The notes under the pieces are model-generated. The model had not been told where the DNA came from and searched no databases. It was given only the letters and a program-made list of their open reading frames with translations. From Bilabrum cf. latius (lineage: Eukaryota; Bigyra: Bicosoecida; Bigyra; Bicosoecida): DNA of 27,836 nucleotides. The position numbers and the translations under genes are program-made. The first letter of the stretch is position 1; the number at the start of each line of letters is the position of its first letter. This document shows positions 1 through 12,600 of this stretch, piece by piece. The stretch spans positions 1 to 27,836 of the forward strand of contig CBCXTV010000023.1 of NCBI GenBank assembly GCA_965178125.1, read 5' to 3'.

Positions 1-330
1 GGCGGTGGCTTGCGGCGGCGGCGGCGGCCGGCGTAGTGGCTTGGCGGACGAGGGGTGCGGGGGAGGCCGTCGGTGGCACCAGTGAGGAGGATGGAGGCTA
101 CAGTAGCGGCGGCGGCGGCGTTGGTTGCTTCAGTGGCGCGGCAGACTCCAACAGCGCGGGGGCGTCGGCTTGTTGGTGTGAGAGTAGTGTCGAATGCACC
201 CTCGCGAGGCCTCGCCGCCCCGCCCTCCGCGCTCCCGCCCCGAGAGCTTGCCTCGGACGGGGAGCCGCAGCGAATGCCGGGCGTACCGGGTGTGGGGTCG
301 CAGCCCTTGCAAAGCAGCGGGCGTGTCGTG
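1..330. other. GC-rich leader with GGC/GCG microsatellites; no recognisable gene
   Basis: The stretch is very GC-rich and holds two short trinucleotide runs, GGC-type near 14-30 and GCG-type near 104-120. Several frames are open on both strands, but the translations are low-complexity (Ala, Gly, Arg, Pro) and match no domain I recognise. By position it would be the upstream part of the retroelement fragment that follows, where a reverse transcriptase would be expected, but I see no RT motif. It may be unrelated DNA joined to the element. Confidence 0.4.
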
Positions 331-595
331 TCAAGCACGCCGTGGAAACGCAAGGAGCATATTGCGTACTTGTCTCGAGAGCCGCGCCTTAGCGGCCACT
401 GTCAGAAGGCTCCAAGGTTCCCCGAGTCATGTGGGGCGCAGAGTTCGTGTTGATGGATCGAGCAGCCCAGGCATGTGCCGGGCCATGTTTCAAGTTGCTT
501 CGCTCGTGCTGCAGCTTGACTTGCATCTGGCCTTGCGATGGATTCCGATTGAATACAATCTTGCAGACGCACCGTCTCGTCGCGGCTTGAGACAT
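331..595 (+). pseudogene. RNase H-like C-terminal part of a DIRS-like reverse transcriptase (frameshifted)
   Basis: In frame 1 (331-372) the peptide STPWKRKEHIAYL resembles the start of the RNase H-like region of DIRS-type polymerases, where a Trp is followed by a basic stretch and Glu-His-Ile. The reading then moves to frame 2, where LESRALAATVRRL (374-412) continues it. Frame 2 goes on through QVASLVLQLDLHLAL and RWIPIEYNLADAPSRRG (ending near 586). This closely fits the Trp-(I/V)-Pro-x-Glu-x-Asn-x-Ala-Asp-x-(P/L)-Ser-Arg signature that ends the RNase H-like domain in these elements. A segment between about 440 and 455 seems missing relative to family members, since the strand leading to the catalytic Asp runs straight into a Gly-Ser-Ser-Ser-Pro motif. 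Frame 2 stays open to 1222, but beyond 590 its translation is Arg/Ala/Gly-rich and unconvincing. Confidence 0.6.
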
Positions 596-1150
596 GCTTC
601 GTCGTCAGCCTTTGAGTCAGCCTCCAAGGTCACCGGCGCAGAAGGCTTGGCGAGTCGAGGCCGTGCTCGAGCGGCGGCGGCTTCTCCCGGGCTCTCAAGG
701 GGGTCGCCGCCCGCCGCCGGTGATGCTGGCCCGTGCGGGTACGTCCCCGGGCTCAGCGTTGGCGGCACACGTCGCAGCCGCGAAGGAGGAGGCGCGCCGA
801 AAGAGGGGTCAGGATCGCCAGCGCGCCCACGCCGGCGCCGAAGCGCTCCCCGGGCGCACGAAGCTGTAGACGCTTCTGGTGCGGGAGGGCACGCGACGGC
901 AGTATCTGTCGCTGATTGCCGGCTTCGTCGAGTTCCTGCGGGGCTTCCGAGTGACCATGCGGAAGGTCGATGTGAACGACATTCAGCGCATGTTGTTGCA
1001 GGCGATTCGCGGCCTCAGCGCAACACATCTGGACGAGCTCGTCAGAGCGTACTTGAACGAGGAGTACTTCGAGGGCGCGGAGGGGGGCCTCGGGAAGTGG
1101 ATGATCGCCGCGCTCCACTGGGCGTTGCCGAACGTCTCGCCAAGCGGCAT
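591..1150 (+). pseudogene. Linker and N-terminal (core-binding) region of a tyrosine recombinase, with in-frame TAG
   Basis: Frame 3 is open from 591 (just after a TGA at 588-590) to a TAG at 867-869, then open again to 1331. The part before the TAG is a basic, Ala/Arg-rich linker ending in ALPGRTKL. The part after it starts TLLVREGTRRQYLSLIAG and continues FVEFLRGF, LDELVRAYLNEEYFEGAEG and MIAALHWALPNVSP. The order 'T-R-x-Q-Y ... F ... (V/L)DELV..Y(L/M)...F.EG ... (I/L)AAL....P' is the pattern I associate with the SAM-like DNA-binding N-terminus of tyrosine recombinases in dinoflagellate DIRS-like elements. No catalytic domain follows. A GTG at 879 could serve as a start, but I see no reason to think it is used. 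Whether the TAG is a decay mutation, a sequencing error or a true boundary between two ORFs cannot be told from one copy. Confidence 0.55.
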
Positions 1151-1327
1151 GCGCCCTCCGGCGCTTCGCGCCGGGCCCAATGCATCGGCGGACTCATGCA
1201 CCGAAACGTGCAGTGCAAGTGAAGCTGCGGAGCTCATGCATATGACCTCGCGAGCACTTCCGCTGCAGAAAAACACTTGGCCAAATTCAAAACACAGAAC
1301 ACATCCACCATGCGTCCACAAGACGAT
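1151..1327. other. Unassigned DNA at the junction with telomeric array 1
   Basis: Sequence loses similarity to the recombinase region and becomes less GC-rich toward the array. CTCATGCA occurs twice (near 1193 and 1231). No hairpin, G-rich tract or short telomeric tract of the kind seen just before the other two arrays (21538-21674 and 24484-24638) is present, so this junction differs from theirs. The array begins within GATCTAAAACCC with no obvious target-site duplication. Confidence 0.5.
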
Positions 1328-4300
1328 CTAAAACCCTAAAACCCTAAACCCTAAACCCTAAACCCTAAACCCTAAACCCTAAAACCCTAAACCCTAAACC
1401 CTAAACCCTAAAACCCTAAACCCTAAAACCTAAACCCTAAACCCTAAACCCTAAACCCTAAACCCTAAACCCTAAACCCTAAACCCTAAACCCTAAACCC
1501 TAAAACCCTAAACCCTAAACCCTAAAACCCTAAACCCAAAAACCCTAAAACCCTAAACCCTAAACCCTAAACCCTAAACCCTAAACCCTAAAACCCTAAA
1601 CCCTAAACCCTAAACCCTAAACCCTAAACCCTAAACCCTAAACCCTAAAACCCTAAACCCTAAACCCTAAACCCTAAACCCTAAACCCTAAACCCTAAAC
1701 CCTAAACCCTAAACCCTAAACCCTAAACCTAAACCCTAAACCCTAAAACCCTAAACCCTAAACCCTAAACCCTAAACCCTAAACCCTAAACCCTAAAACC
1801 CTAAACCCTAAACCCTAAAACCCTAAACCCTAAAACCCTAAACCCTAAACCCTAAAACCCTAAACCCTAAACCCTAAACCCTAAACCCTAAAACCCTAAA
1901 CCCTAAACCCTAAAACCCTAAACCCTAAACCCTAAACCCTAAACCCTAAACCCTAAACCCTAAACCCTAAACCCTAAACCCTAAACCCTAAAACCCTAAA
2001 ACCCTAAACCCTTAAACCCTAAACCCTAAACCCTAAACCCTAAACCCTAAACCCTAAACCCTAAACCCTAAACCCTAAACCCTAAACCCTAAACCCTAAA
2101 CCCTAAACCCTAAACCCTAAACCCTAAACCCTAAACCCTAAACCCTAAAACCCTAAAACCCTAAACCCTAAAACCCTAAACCCTAAAACCCTAAACCCTA
2201 AAACCCTAAACCCTAAACCCTAAACCCTAAACCCTAAACCCTAAACCCTAAACCCTAAACCCTAAACCCTAAACCCTAAACCCTAAACCCTAAACCCTAA
2301 ACCCTAAACCCTAAAACCCTAAACCCTAAAACCCTAAAACCCTAAACCCTAAACCCTAAACCCTAAACCCTAAACCCTAAAACCCTAAACCCTAAAACCC
2401 TAAACCCTAAACCCTAAACCCTAAACCCCTAAACCCTAAACCCTAAAACCCTAAACCCTAAACCCTAAACCCTAAACCCTAAACCCTAAACCCTAAACCC
2501 TAAACCCTAAACCCTAAACCCTAAAACCCTAAAACCCTAAACCCTAAAACCCTAAAACCCTAAACCCTAAACCCTAAACCCTAAACCCTAAACCCTAAAC
2601 CCTAAACCCTAAACCCTAACCCTAAACCCTAAACCCTAAACCTAAACCCTAAAACCCTAAACCCTAAACCCTAAAACCCTAAACCCTAAACCCTAAAACC
2701 CTAAAACCCTAAACCCTAAAACCCTAAACCCTAAACCCTAAAACCCTAAACCCTAAAACCCTAAAACCCTAAACCCTAAACCCTAAACCTAAAACCCTAA
2801 ACCCTAAAACCCTAAACCCTAAACCCTAAAACCCTAAACCCTAAAACCCTAAACCCTAAACCCTAAACCCTAAACCCTAAAACCCTAAACCCTAAACCCT
2901 AAACCCTAAACCCTAAACCCTAAAACCCTAAACCCTAAACCCTAAACCCTAAACCCTAAACCCTAAACCCTAAACCCTAAAACCCTAAACCCTAAACCCT
3001 AAACCCTAAAACCCTAAATACCCTAAACCCTAAAACCCTAAAACCCTAAACCCTAAACCCTAAACCCTAAACCCTAAACCCTAAAACCCTAAACCCTAAA
3101 CCCTAAACCTAAACCCTAAACCCTAAACCCTAAACCCTAAACCCTAAACCCTAAACCCTAAAACCCTAAACCCTAAAACCCTAAACCCTAAACCCTAAAA
3201 CCCTAAAACCCTAAACCCTAAAACCCTAAACCCTAAACCCTAAAACCCTAAACCCTAAACCCTAAACCCTAAACCCTAAACCCTAAACCCTAAAACCCTA
3301 AACCCTAAACCCTAAACCCTAAACCCTAAAACCCTAAAACCCTAAACCCTAAACCCTAAACCCTAAACCCTAAAACCCTAAACCCTAAACCCTAAACCCT
3401 AAACCCTAAACCCTAAACCCTAAACCCTAAACCCTAAACCCTAAAACCCTAAACCCTAAACCCTAAACCCTAAACCCTAAACCCTAAACCCTAAACCCTA
3501 AACCCTAAAACCCTAAACCCTAAACCCTAAACCCTAAACCTAAACCCTAAACCCTAAACCCTAAAACCCTAAACCTAAACCCTAAACCCTAAACCCTAAA
3601 CCCTAAAACCCTAAACCCTAAACCCTAAACCCTAAAACCCTAAACCCTAAAACCTAAACCCTAAACCCTAAACCCTAAACCCTAAACCCTAAACCCTAAA
3701 CCCTAAACCCTAAACCTAAACCCTAAACCCTAAACCCTAAACCCTAAACCCTAAACCCTAAACCCTAAACCCTAAACCCTAAACCCTAAACCCTAAACCC
3801 TAAAACCCTAAAACCCTAAACCCTAAACCCTAAACCCTAAACCCTAAACCCTAAACCCTAAACCCTAAACCCTAAAACCCTAAACCCTAAACCCTAAACC
3901 CTAAACCCTAAACCCTAAACCCTAAACCCTAAACCCTAAACCCTAAACCCTAAACCCTAAACCCTAAACCCTAAACCCTAAACCCTAAACCCTAAACCCT
4001 AAACCCTAAACCCTAAACCCTAAACCCTAAACCCTAAAACCCTAAACCCTAAACCCTAAACCCTAAACCCTAAACCCTAAACCCTAAACCCTAAACCCTA
4101 AAACCCTAAACCCTAAAACCCTAAACCCTAAACCCTAAACCCTAAAACCCTAAACCCTAAACCCTAAACCCTAAACCCTAAACCCTAAACCCTAAACCCT
4201 AAACCCTAAACCCTAAACCCTAAACCTAAACCCTAAACCCTAAACCCTAAACCCTAAAACCCTAAACCCTAAAACCCTAAACCCTAAACCCTAAACCCTA

Positions 4301-6634
4301 AAACCCTAAACCCTAAACCCTAAAACCCTAAACCCTAAAACCCTAAACCCTAAACCCTAAACCCTAAACCCTAAACCCTAAACCCTAAACCCTAAACCCT
4401 AAACCCTAAACCCTAAACCCTAAACCCTAAACCCTAAACCCTAAACCCTAAACCCTAAACCCTAAACCCTAAACCCTAAACCCTAACCCTAAACCCTAAA
4501 CCCTAAACCCTAAACCCTAAAACCCTAAACCCTAAACCCTAAACCCTAAACCCTAAACCCTAAACCCTAAACCCTAAACCCTAAAACCCTAAACCCTAAA
4601 CCCTAAACCCTAAACCCTAAACCCTAAACCCTAACCCTAAACCCTAAACCCTAAACCCTAAACCCTAAACCCTAAACCCTAAACCCTAAACCCTAAACCT
4701 AAACCCTAAACCCTAAACCCTAAACCCTAAACCCTAAACCCTAAACCCTAAACCCTAAACCCTAAACCCTAAAACCCTAAACCCTAAACCCTAAACCCTA
4801 AACCCTAAACCCTAAAACCCTAAAACCCTAAAACCCTAAACCCTAAACCCTAAACCCTAAACCCTAAACCCTAAACCCTAAACCCTAAACCCTAAACCCT
4901 AAACCCTAAACCCTAACCCTAAAACCCTAAACCCTAAACCCTAAACCCAAAAACCCTAAACCCAAAACCCTAAACCCTAAAACCCTAAACCCTAAAACCC
5001 TAAACCCTAAACCCTAAACCCTAAACCCTAAACCCTAAACCCTAAACCCTAAACCCTAAAACCCTAAAACCCTAAAACCCTAAACCCTAAAACCCTAAAC
5101 CCTAAACCCTAAACCCTAAAACCCTAAACCCTAAACCCTAAACCCTAAACCCTAAACCCTAAACCCTAAACCCTAAACCCTAAACCCTAAACCCTAAACC
5201 CTAAACCCTAAACCCTAAACCCTAAACCCTAAACCCTAACCCTAAACCCTAAACCCTAAACCCTAAACCCTAAACCCTAAACCCTAAACCTAAACCCTAA
5301 ACCCTAAAACCCTAAACCCTAAACCCTAAAACCCTAAAACCCTAAACCCTAAACCCTAAACCCTAAACCCTAAAACCCTAAACCCTAAAACCCTAAACCC
5401 TAAACCCTAAACCCTAAACCCTAAACCCTAAACCCTAAACCCTAAACCCTAAACCCTAAACCCTAAACCCTAAACCCTAAAACCCTAAAACCCTAAACCC
5501 TAAACCCTAAACCCTAAACCCTAAACCCTAAACCCTAAACCCTAAACCCTAAACCCTAAACCCTAAACCCTAAACCCTAAACCCTAAACCCTAAACCCTA
5601 AACCCTAAACCCTAAACCCTAAACCCTAAACCCTAAACCCTAAACCCTAAACCCTAAAACCCTAAACCCTAAACCCTAAACCCTAAACCCTAAACCCTAA
5701 ACCCTAAACCCTAAACCCTAAACCCTAAACCCTAAACCCTAAAACCCTAAACCCTAAACCCTAAACCCTAAACCCTAAACCCTAAAACCCTAAACCCTAA
5801 CTAAACCCTAAACCCTAAACCCTAAACCCTAAAACCCTAAACCCTAAAACCCTAAACCCTAAACCCTAAACCCTAAACCCTAAACCCTAAACCCTAAACC
5901 CTAAACCCTAAAACCCTAAACCCTAAACCCTAAACCCTAAACCCTAAACCCTAAACCCTAAACCCTAAACCCTAAACCCTAAACCCTAAACCCTAAACCC
6001 TAAACCCTAAACCCTAAACCCTAAACCCTAAACCCTAAACCCTAAACCCTAAACCCTAAACCCTAAACCCTAAACCCTAAACCCTAAACCCTAAACCCTA
6101 AACCCTAAACCCTAAACCCTAAACCCTAAACCCTAAACTAAACCCTAAACCCTAAACCCTAAACCCTAAACCCTAAACCCTAAACCCTAAACCCTAAACC
6201 CTAAACCCTAAAACCCTAAACCCTAAACCCTAAACCCTAAACCCTAAACCCTAAACCCTAAACCCTAAACCCTAAACCCTAAACCCTAAACCCTAAACCC
6301 TAAACCCTAAACCCTAAACCCTAAACCCTAAACCCTAAACCCTAAACCCTAAACCCTAAACCCTAAACCCTAAACCCTAAACCCTAAACCCTAAACCCTA
6401 AACCCTAAACCCTAAACCCTAAACCCTAAACCCTAAACCCTAAACCCTAAACCCTAAACCCTAAACCCTAAACCCTAAACCCTAAACCCTAAACCCTAAA
6501 CCCTAAACCCTAAACCCTAAACCCTAAACCCTAAACCCTAAACCCTAAACCCTAAACCCTAAACCCTAAACCCTAAACCCTAAACCCTAAACCCTAAACC
6601 CTAAACCCTAAACCCTAAACCCTAAACCCTAAAA

Positions 6635-9600
6635 CCCTAAACCCTAAACCCTAAACCCTAAACCCTAAACCCTAAACCCTAAACCCTAAACCCTAAACCC
6701 TAAACCCTAAACCCTAAACCCTAAACCCTAAACCCTAAACCCTAAACCCTAAACCCTAAACCCTAAACCCTAAACCCTAAACCCTAAACCCTAAACCCTA
6801 AACCCTAAACCCTAAACCCTAAACCCTAAACCCTAAACCCTAAACCCTAAACCCTAAACCCTAAACCCTAAACCCTAAACCCTAAACCCTAAACCCTAAA
6901 CCCTAAACCCTAAACCCTAAACCCTAAACCCTAAACCCTAAACCCTAAACCCTAAACCCTAAACCCTAAACCCTAAACCCTAAACCCTAAACCCTAAACC
7001 CTAAACCCTAAACCCTAAACCCTAAACCCTAAACCCTAAACCCTAAACCCTAAACCCTAAACCCTAAACCCTAAACCCTAAACCCTAAACCCTAAACCCT
7101 AAACCCTAAACCCTAAACCCTAAACCCTAAACCCTAAACCCTAAACCCTAAACCCTAAACCCTAAACCCTAAACCCTAAACCCTAAACCCTAAACCCTAA
7201 ACCCTAAACCCTAAACCCTAAACCCTAAACCCTAAACCCTAAACCCTAAACCCTAAACCCTAAACCCTAAACCCTAAACCCTAAACCCTAAACCCTAAAC
7301 CCTAAACCCTAAACCCTAAACCCTAAACCCTAAACCCTAAACCCTAAACCCTAAACCCTAAACCCTAAACCCTAAACCCTAAACCCTAAACCCTAAACCC
7401 TAAACCCTAAACCCTAAACCCTAAACCCTAAACCCTAAACCCTAAACCCTAAACCCTAAACCCTAAACCCTAAACCCTAAACCCTAAACCCTAAACCCTA
7501 AACCCTAAACCCTAAACCCTAAACCCTAAACCCTAAACCCTAAACCCTAAACCCTAAACCCTAAACCCTAAACCCTAAACCCTAAACCCTAAACCCTAAA
7601 CCCTAAACCCTAAACCCTAAACCCTAAACCCTAAACCCTAAACCCTAAACCCTAAACCCTAAACCCTAAACCCTAAACCCTAAACCCTAAACCCTAAACC
7701 CTAAACCCTAAACCCTAAACCCTAAACCCTAAACCCTAAACCCTAAACCCTAAACCCTAAACCCTAAACCCTAAACCCTAAACCCTAAACCCTAAACCCT
7801 AAACCCTAAACCCTAAACCCTAAACCCTAAACCCTAAACCCTAAACCCTAAACCCTAAACCCTAAACCCTAAACCCTAAACCCTAAACCCTAAACCCTAA
7901 ACCCTAAACCCTAAACCCTAAACCCTAAACCCTAAACCCTAAACCCTAAACCCTAAACCCTAAACCCTAAACCCTAAACCCTAAACCCTAAACCCTAAAC
8001 CCTAAACCCTAAACCCTAAACCCTAAACCCTAAACCCTAAACCCTAAACCCTAAACCCTAAACCCTAAACCCTAAACCCTAAACCCTAAACCCTAAACCC
8101 TAAACCCTAAACCCTAAACCCTAAACCCTAAACCCTAAACCCTAAACCCTAAACCCTAAACCCTAAACCCTAAACCCTAAACCCTAAACCCTAAACCCTA
8201 AACCCTAAACCCTAAACCCTAAACCCTAAACCCTAAACCCTAAACCCTAAACCCTAAACCCTAAACCCTAAACCCTAAACCCTAAACCCTAAACCCTAAA
8301 CCCTAAACCCTAAACCCTAAACCCTAAACCCTAAACCCTAAACCCTAAACCCTAAACCCTAAACCCTAAACCCTAAACCCTAAACCCTAAACCCTAAACC
8401 CTAAACCCTAAACCCTAAACCCTAAACCCTAAACCCTAAACCCTAAACCCTAAACCCTAAACCCTAAACCCTAAACCCTAAACCCTAAACCCTAAACCCT
8501 AAACCCTAAACCCTAAACCCTAAACCCTAAACCCTAAACCCTAAACCCTAAACCCTAAACCCTAAACCCTAAACCCTAAACCCTAAACCCTAAACCCTAA
8601 ACCCTAAACCCTAAACCCTAAACCCTAAACCCTAAACCCTAAACCCTAAACCCTAAACCCTAAACCCTAAACCCTAAACCCTAAACCCTAAACCCTAAAC
8701 CCTAAACCCTAAACCCTAAACCCTAAACCCTAAACCCTAAACCCTAAACCCTAAACCCTAAACCCTAAACCCTAAACCCTAAACCCTAAACCCTAAACCC
8801 TAAACCCTAAACCCTAAACCCTAAACCCTAAACCCTAAACCCTAAACCCTAAACCCTAAACCCTAAACCCTAAACCCTAAACCCTAAACCCTAAACCCTA
8901 AACCCTAAACCCTAAACCCTAAACCCTAAACCCTAAACCCTAAACCCTAAACCCTAAACCCTAAACCCTAAACCCTAAACCCTAAACCCTAAACCCTAAA
9001 CCCTAAACCCTAAACCCTAAACCCTAAACCCTAAACCCTAAACCCTAAACCCTAAACCCTAAACCCTAAACCCTAAACCCTAAACCCTAAACCCTAAACC
9101 CTAAACCCTAAACCCTAAACCCTAAACCCTAAACCCTAAACCCTAAACCCTAAACCCTAAACCCTAAACCCTAAACCCTAAACCCTAAACCCTAAACCCT
9201 AAACCCTAAACCCTAAACCCTAAACCCTAAACCCTAAACCCTAAACCCTAAACCCTAAACCCTAAACCCTAAACCCTAAACCCTAAACCCTAAACCCTAA
9301 ACCCTAAACCCTAAACCCTAAACCCTAAACCCTAAACCCTAAACCCTAAACCCTAAACCCTAAACCCTAAACCCTAAACCCTAAACCCTAAACCCTAAAC
9401 CCTAAACCCTAAACCCTAAACCCTAAACCCTAAACCCTAAACCCTAAACCCTAACCCTAAACCCTAAACCCTAAACCCTAAACCCTAAACCCTAAACCCT
9501 AAACCCTAAACCCTAAAACCCTAAACCCTAAACCCTAAACCCTAAACCCTAAACCCTAAACCCTAAACCCTAAACCCTAAAACCCTAAACCCTAAACCCT

Positions 9601-12600
9601 AAACCCTAAACCCTAAACCCTAAACCCTAAACCCTAAACCCTAAACCCTAAACCCTAAACCCTAAACCCTAAACCTAAACCCTAAACCCTAAACCCTAAA
9701 CCCTAAACCCTAAACCCTAAACCCTAAACCCTAAACCCTAAACCCTAAACCCTAAACCCTAAACCCTAAACCCTAAACCCTAAACCCTAAACCCTAAACC
9801 CTAAACCCTAAACCCTAAACCCTAAACCCTAAACCCTAAACCCTAAACCCTAAACCCTAAACCCTAAACCCTAAACCCTAAACCCTAAACCCTAAACCCT
9901 AAACCCTAAACCCTAAACCCTAAACCCTAAACCCTAAACCCTAAACCCTAAACCCTAAACCCTAAACCCTAAACCCTAAACCCTAAACCCTAAACCCTAA
10001 ACCCTAAACCCTAAACCCTAAACCCTAAACCCTAAACCCTAAACCCTAAACCCTAAACCCTAAACCCTAAACCCTAAACCCTAAACCCTAAACCCTAAAC
10101 CCTAAACCCTAAACCCTAAACCCTAAACCCTAAACCCTAAACCCTAAACCCTAAACCCTAAACCCTAAACCCTAAACCCTAAACCCTAAACCCTAAACCC
10201 TAAACCCTAAACCCTAAACCCTAAACCCTAAACCCTAAACCCTAAACCCTAAACCCTAAACCCTAAACCCTAAACCCTAAACCCTAAACCCTAAACCCTA
10301 AACCCTAAACCCTAAACCCTAAACCCTAAACCCTAAACCCTAAACCCTAAACCCTAAACCCTAAACCCTAAACCCTAAACCCTAAACCCTAAACCCTAAA
10401 CCCTAAACCCTAAACCCTAAACCCTAAACCCTAAACCCTAAACCCTAAACCCTAAACCCTAAACCCTAAACCCTAAACCCTAAACCCTAAACCCTAAACC
10501 CTAAACCCTAAACCCTAAACCCTAAACCCTAAACCCTAAACCCTAAACCCTAAACCCTAAACCCTAAACCCTAAACCCTAAACCCTAAACCCTAAACCCT
10601 AAACCCTAAACCCTAAACCCTAAACCCTAAACCCTAAACCCTAAACCCTAAACCCTAAACCCTAAACCCTAAACCCTAAACCCTAAACCCTAAACCCTAA
10701 ACCCTAAACCCTAAACCCTAAACCCTAAACCCTAAACCCTAAACCCTAAACCCTAAACCCTAAACCCTAAACCCTAAACCCTAAACCCTAAACCCTAAAC
10801 CCTAAACCCTAAACCCTAAACCCTAAACCCTAAACCCTAAACCCTAAACCCTAAACCCTAAACCCTAAACCCTAAACCCTAAACCCTAAACCCTAAACCC
10901 TAAACCCTAAACCCTAAACCCTAAACCCTAAACCCTAAACCCTAAACCCTAAACCCTAAACCCTAAACCCTAAACCCTAAACCCTAAACCCTAAACCCTA
11001 AAACCCTAAACCCTAAACCCTAAACCCTAAACCCTAAACCCTAAACCCTAAACCCTAAACCCTAAACCCTAAACCCTAAACCCTAAACCCTAAACCCTAA
11101 ACCCTAAACCCTAAACCCTAAACCCTAAACCCTAAACCCTAAACCCTAAACCCTAAACCCTAAACCCTAAACCCTAAACCCTAAACCCTAAACCCTAAAC
11201 CCTAAACCCTAAACCCTAAACCCTAAACCCTAAACCCTAAACCCTAAACCCTAAACCCTAAACCCTAAACCCTAAACCCTAAACCCTAAACCCTAAACCC
11301 TAAACCCTAAACCCTAAACCCTAAACCCTAAACCCTAAACCCTAAACCCTAAACCCTAAACCCTAAACCCTAAACCCTAAACCCTAAACCCTAAACCCTA
11401 AACCCTAAACCCTAAACCCTAAACCCTAAACCCTAAACCCTAAACCCTAAACCCTAAACCCTAAACCCTAAACCCTAAACCCTAAACCCTAAACCCTAAA
11501 CCCTAAACCCTAAACCCTAAACCCTAAACCCTAAACCCTAAACCCTAAACCCTAAACCCTAAACCCTAAACCCTAAACCCTAAACCCTAAACCCTAAACC
11601 CTAACTAAACCCTAAACCCTAAACCCTAAACCCTAAACCCTAAACCCTAAACCCTAAACCCTAAACCCTAAACCCTAAACCCTAAACCCTAAACCCTAAA
11701 CCCTAAACCCTAAACCCTAAACCCTAAACCCTAAACCCTAAACCCTAAACCCTAAACCCTAAACCCTAAACCCTAAACCCTAAACCCTAAACCCTAAACC
11801 CTAAACCCTAAACCCTAAACCCTAAACCCTAAACCCTAAACCCTAAACCCTAAACCCTAAACCCTAAACCCTAAACCCTAAACCCTAAACCCTAAACCCT
11901 AAACCCTAAACCCTAAACCCTAAACCCTAAACCCTAAACCCTAAACCCTAAACCCTAAACCCTAAACCCTAAACCCTAAACCCTAAACCCTAAACCCTAA
12001 ACCCTAAACCCTAAACCCTAAACCCTAAACCCTAAACCCTAAACCCTAAACCCTAAACCCTAAACCCTAAACCCTAAACCCTAAACCCTAAACCCTAAAC
12101 CCTAAACCCTAAACCCTAAACCCTAAACCCTAAACCCTAAACCCTAAACCCTAAACCCTAAACCCTAAACCCTAAACCCTAAACCCTAAACCCTAAACCC
12201 TAAACCCTAAACCCTAAACCCTAAACCCTAAACCCTAAACCCTAAACCCTAAACCCTAAACCCTAAACCCTAAACCCTAAACCCTAAACCCTAAACCCTA
12301 AACCCTAAACCCTAAACCCTAAACCCTAAACCCTAAACCCTAAACCCTAAACCCTAAACCCTAAACCCTAAACCCTAAACCCTAAACCCTAAACCCTAAA
12401 CCCTAAACCCTAAACCCTAAACCCTAAACCCTAAACCCTAAACCCTAAACCCTAAACCCTAAACCCTAAACCCTAAACCCTAAACCCTAAACCCTAAACC
12501 CTAAACCCTAAACCCTAAACCCTAAACCCTAAACCCTAAACCCTAAACCCTAAACCCTAAACCCTAAACCCTAAACCCTAAACCCTAAACCCTAAACCCT

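Larger units (their letters stand above)
310..1150 (+). mobile_element. Decayed fragment of a DIRS/Ngaro-like tyrosine-recombinase retrotransposon
   Basis: Two pieces occur in the order expected of DIRS-type elements: an RNase H-like tail of the reverse transcriptase polyprotein, then the N-terminal region of a tyrosine recombinase. These elements replicate through an RNA and integrate with a tyrosine recombinase instead of a DDE integrase. The reading path changes frame near 370-376 (frame 1 to 2), changes again after 590 (frame 2 to 3), and is crossed by an in-frame TAG at 867-869. The recombinase catalytic domain (Arg...His-x-x-Arg...Tyr) is absent: similarity fades around 1150 and the telomeric array begins at 1328. 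The piece is therefore a truncated, inactive copy. The assignment rests on motif recognition only. A Crypton or another recombinase-bearing element is possible for the second piece, but the RNase H-like piece in front favours a DIRS-like element. Confidence 0.6.

Noticed and set aside
98-334. Small minus-strand and alternative plus-strand ORFs in 1-1330
   Set aside because: Shadows of GC-rich sequence with low-complexity translations; the recognisable retroelement motifs lie in plus-strand frames 1, 2 and 3 only.
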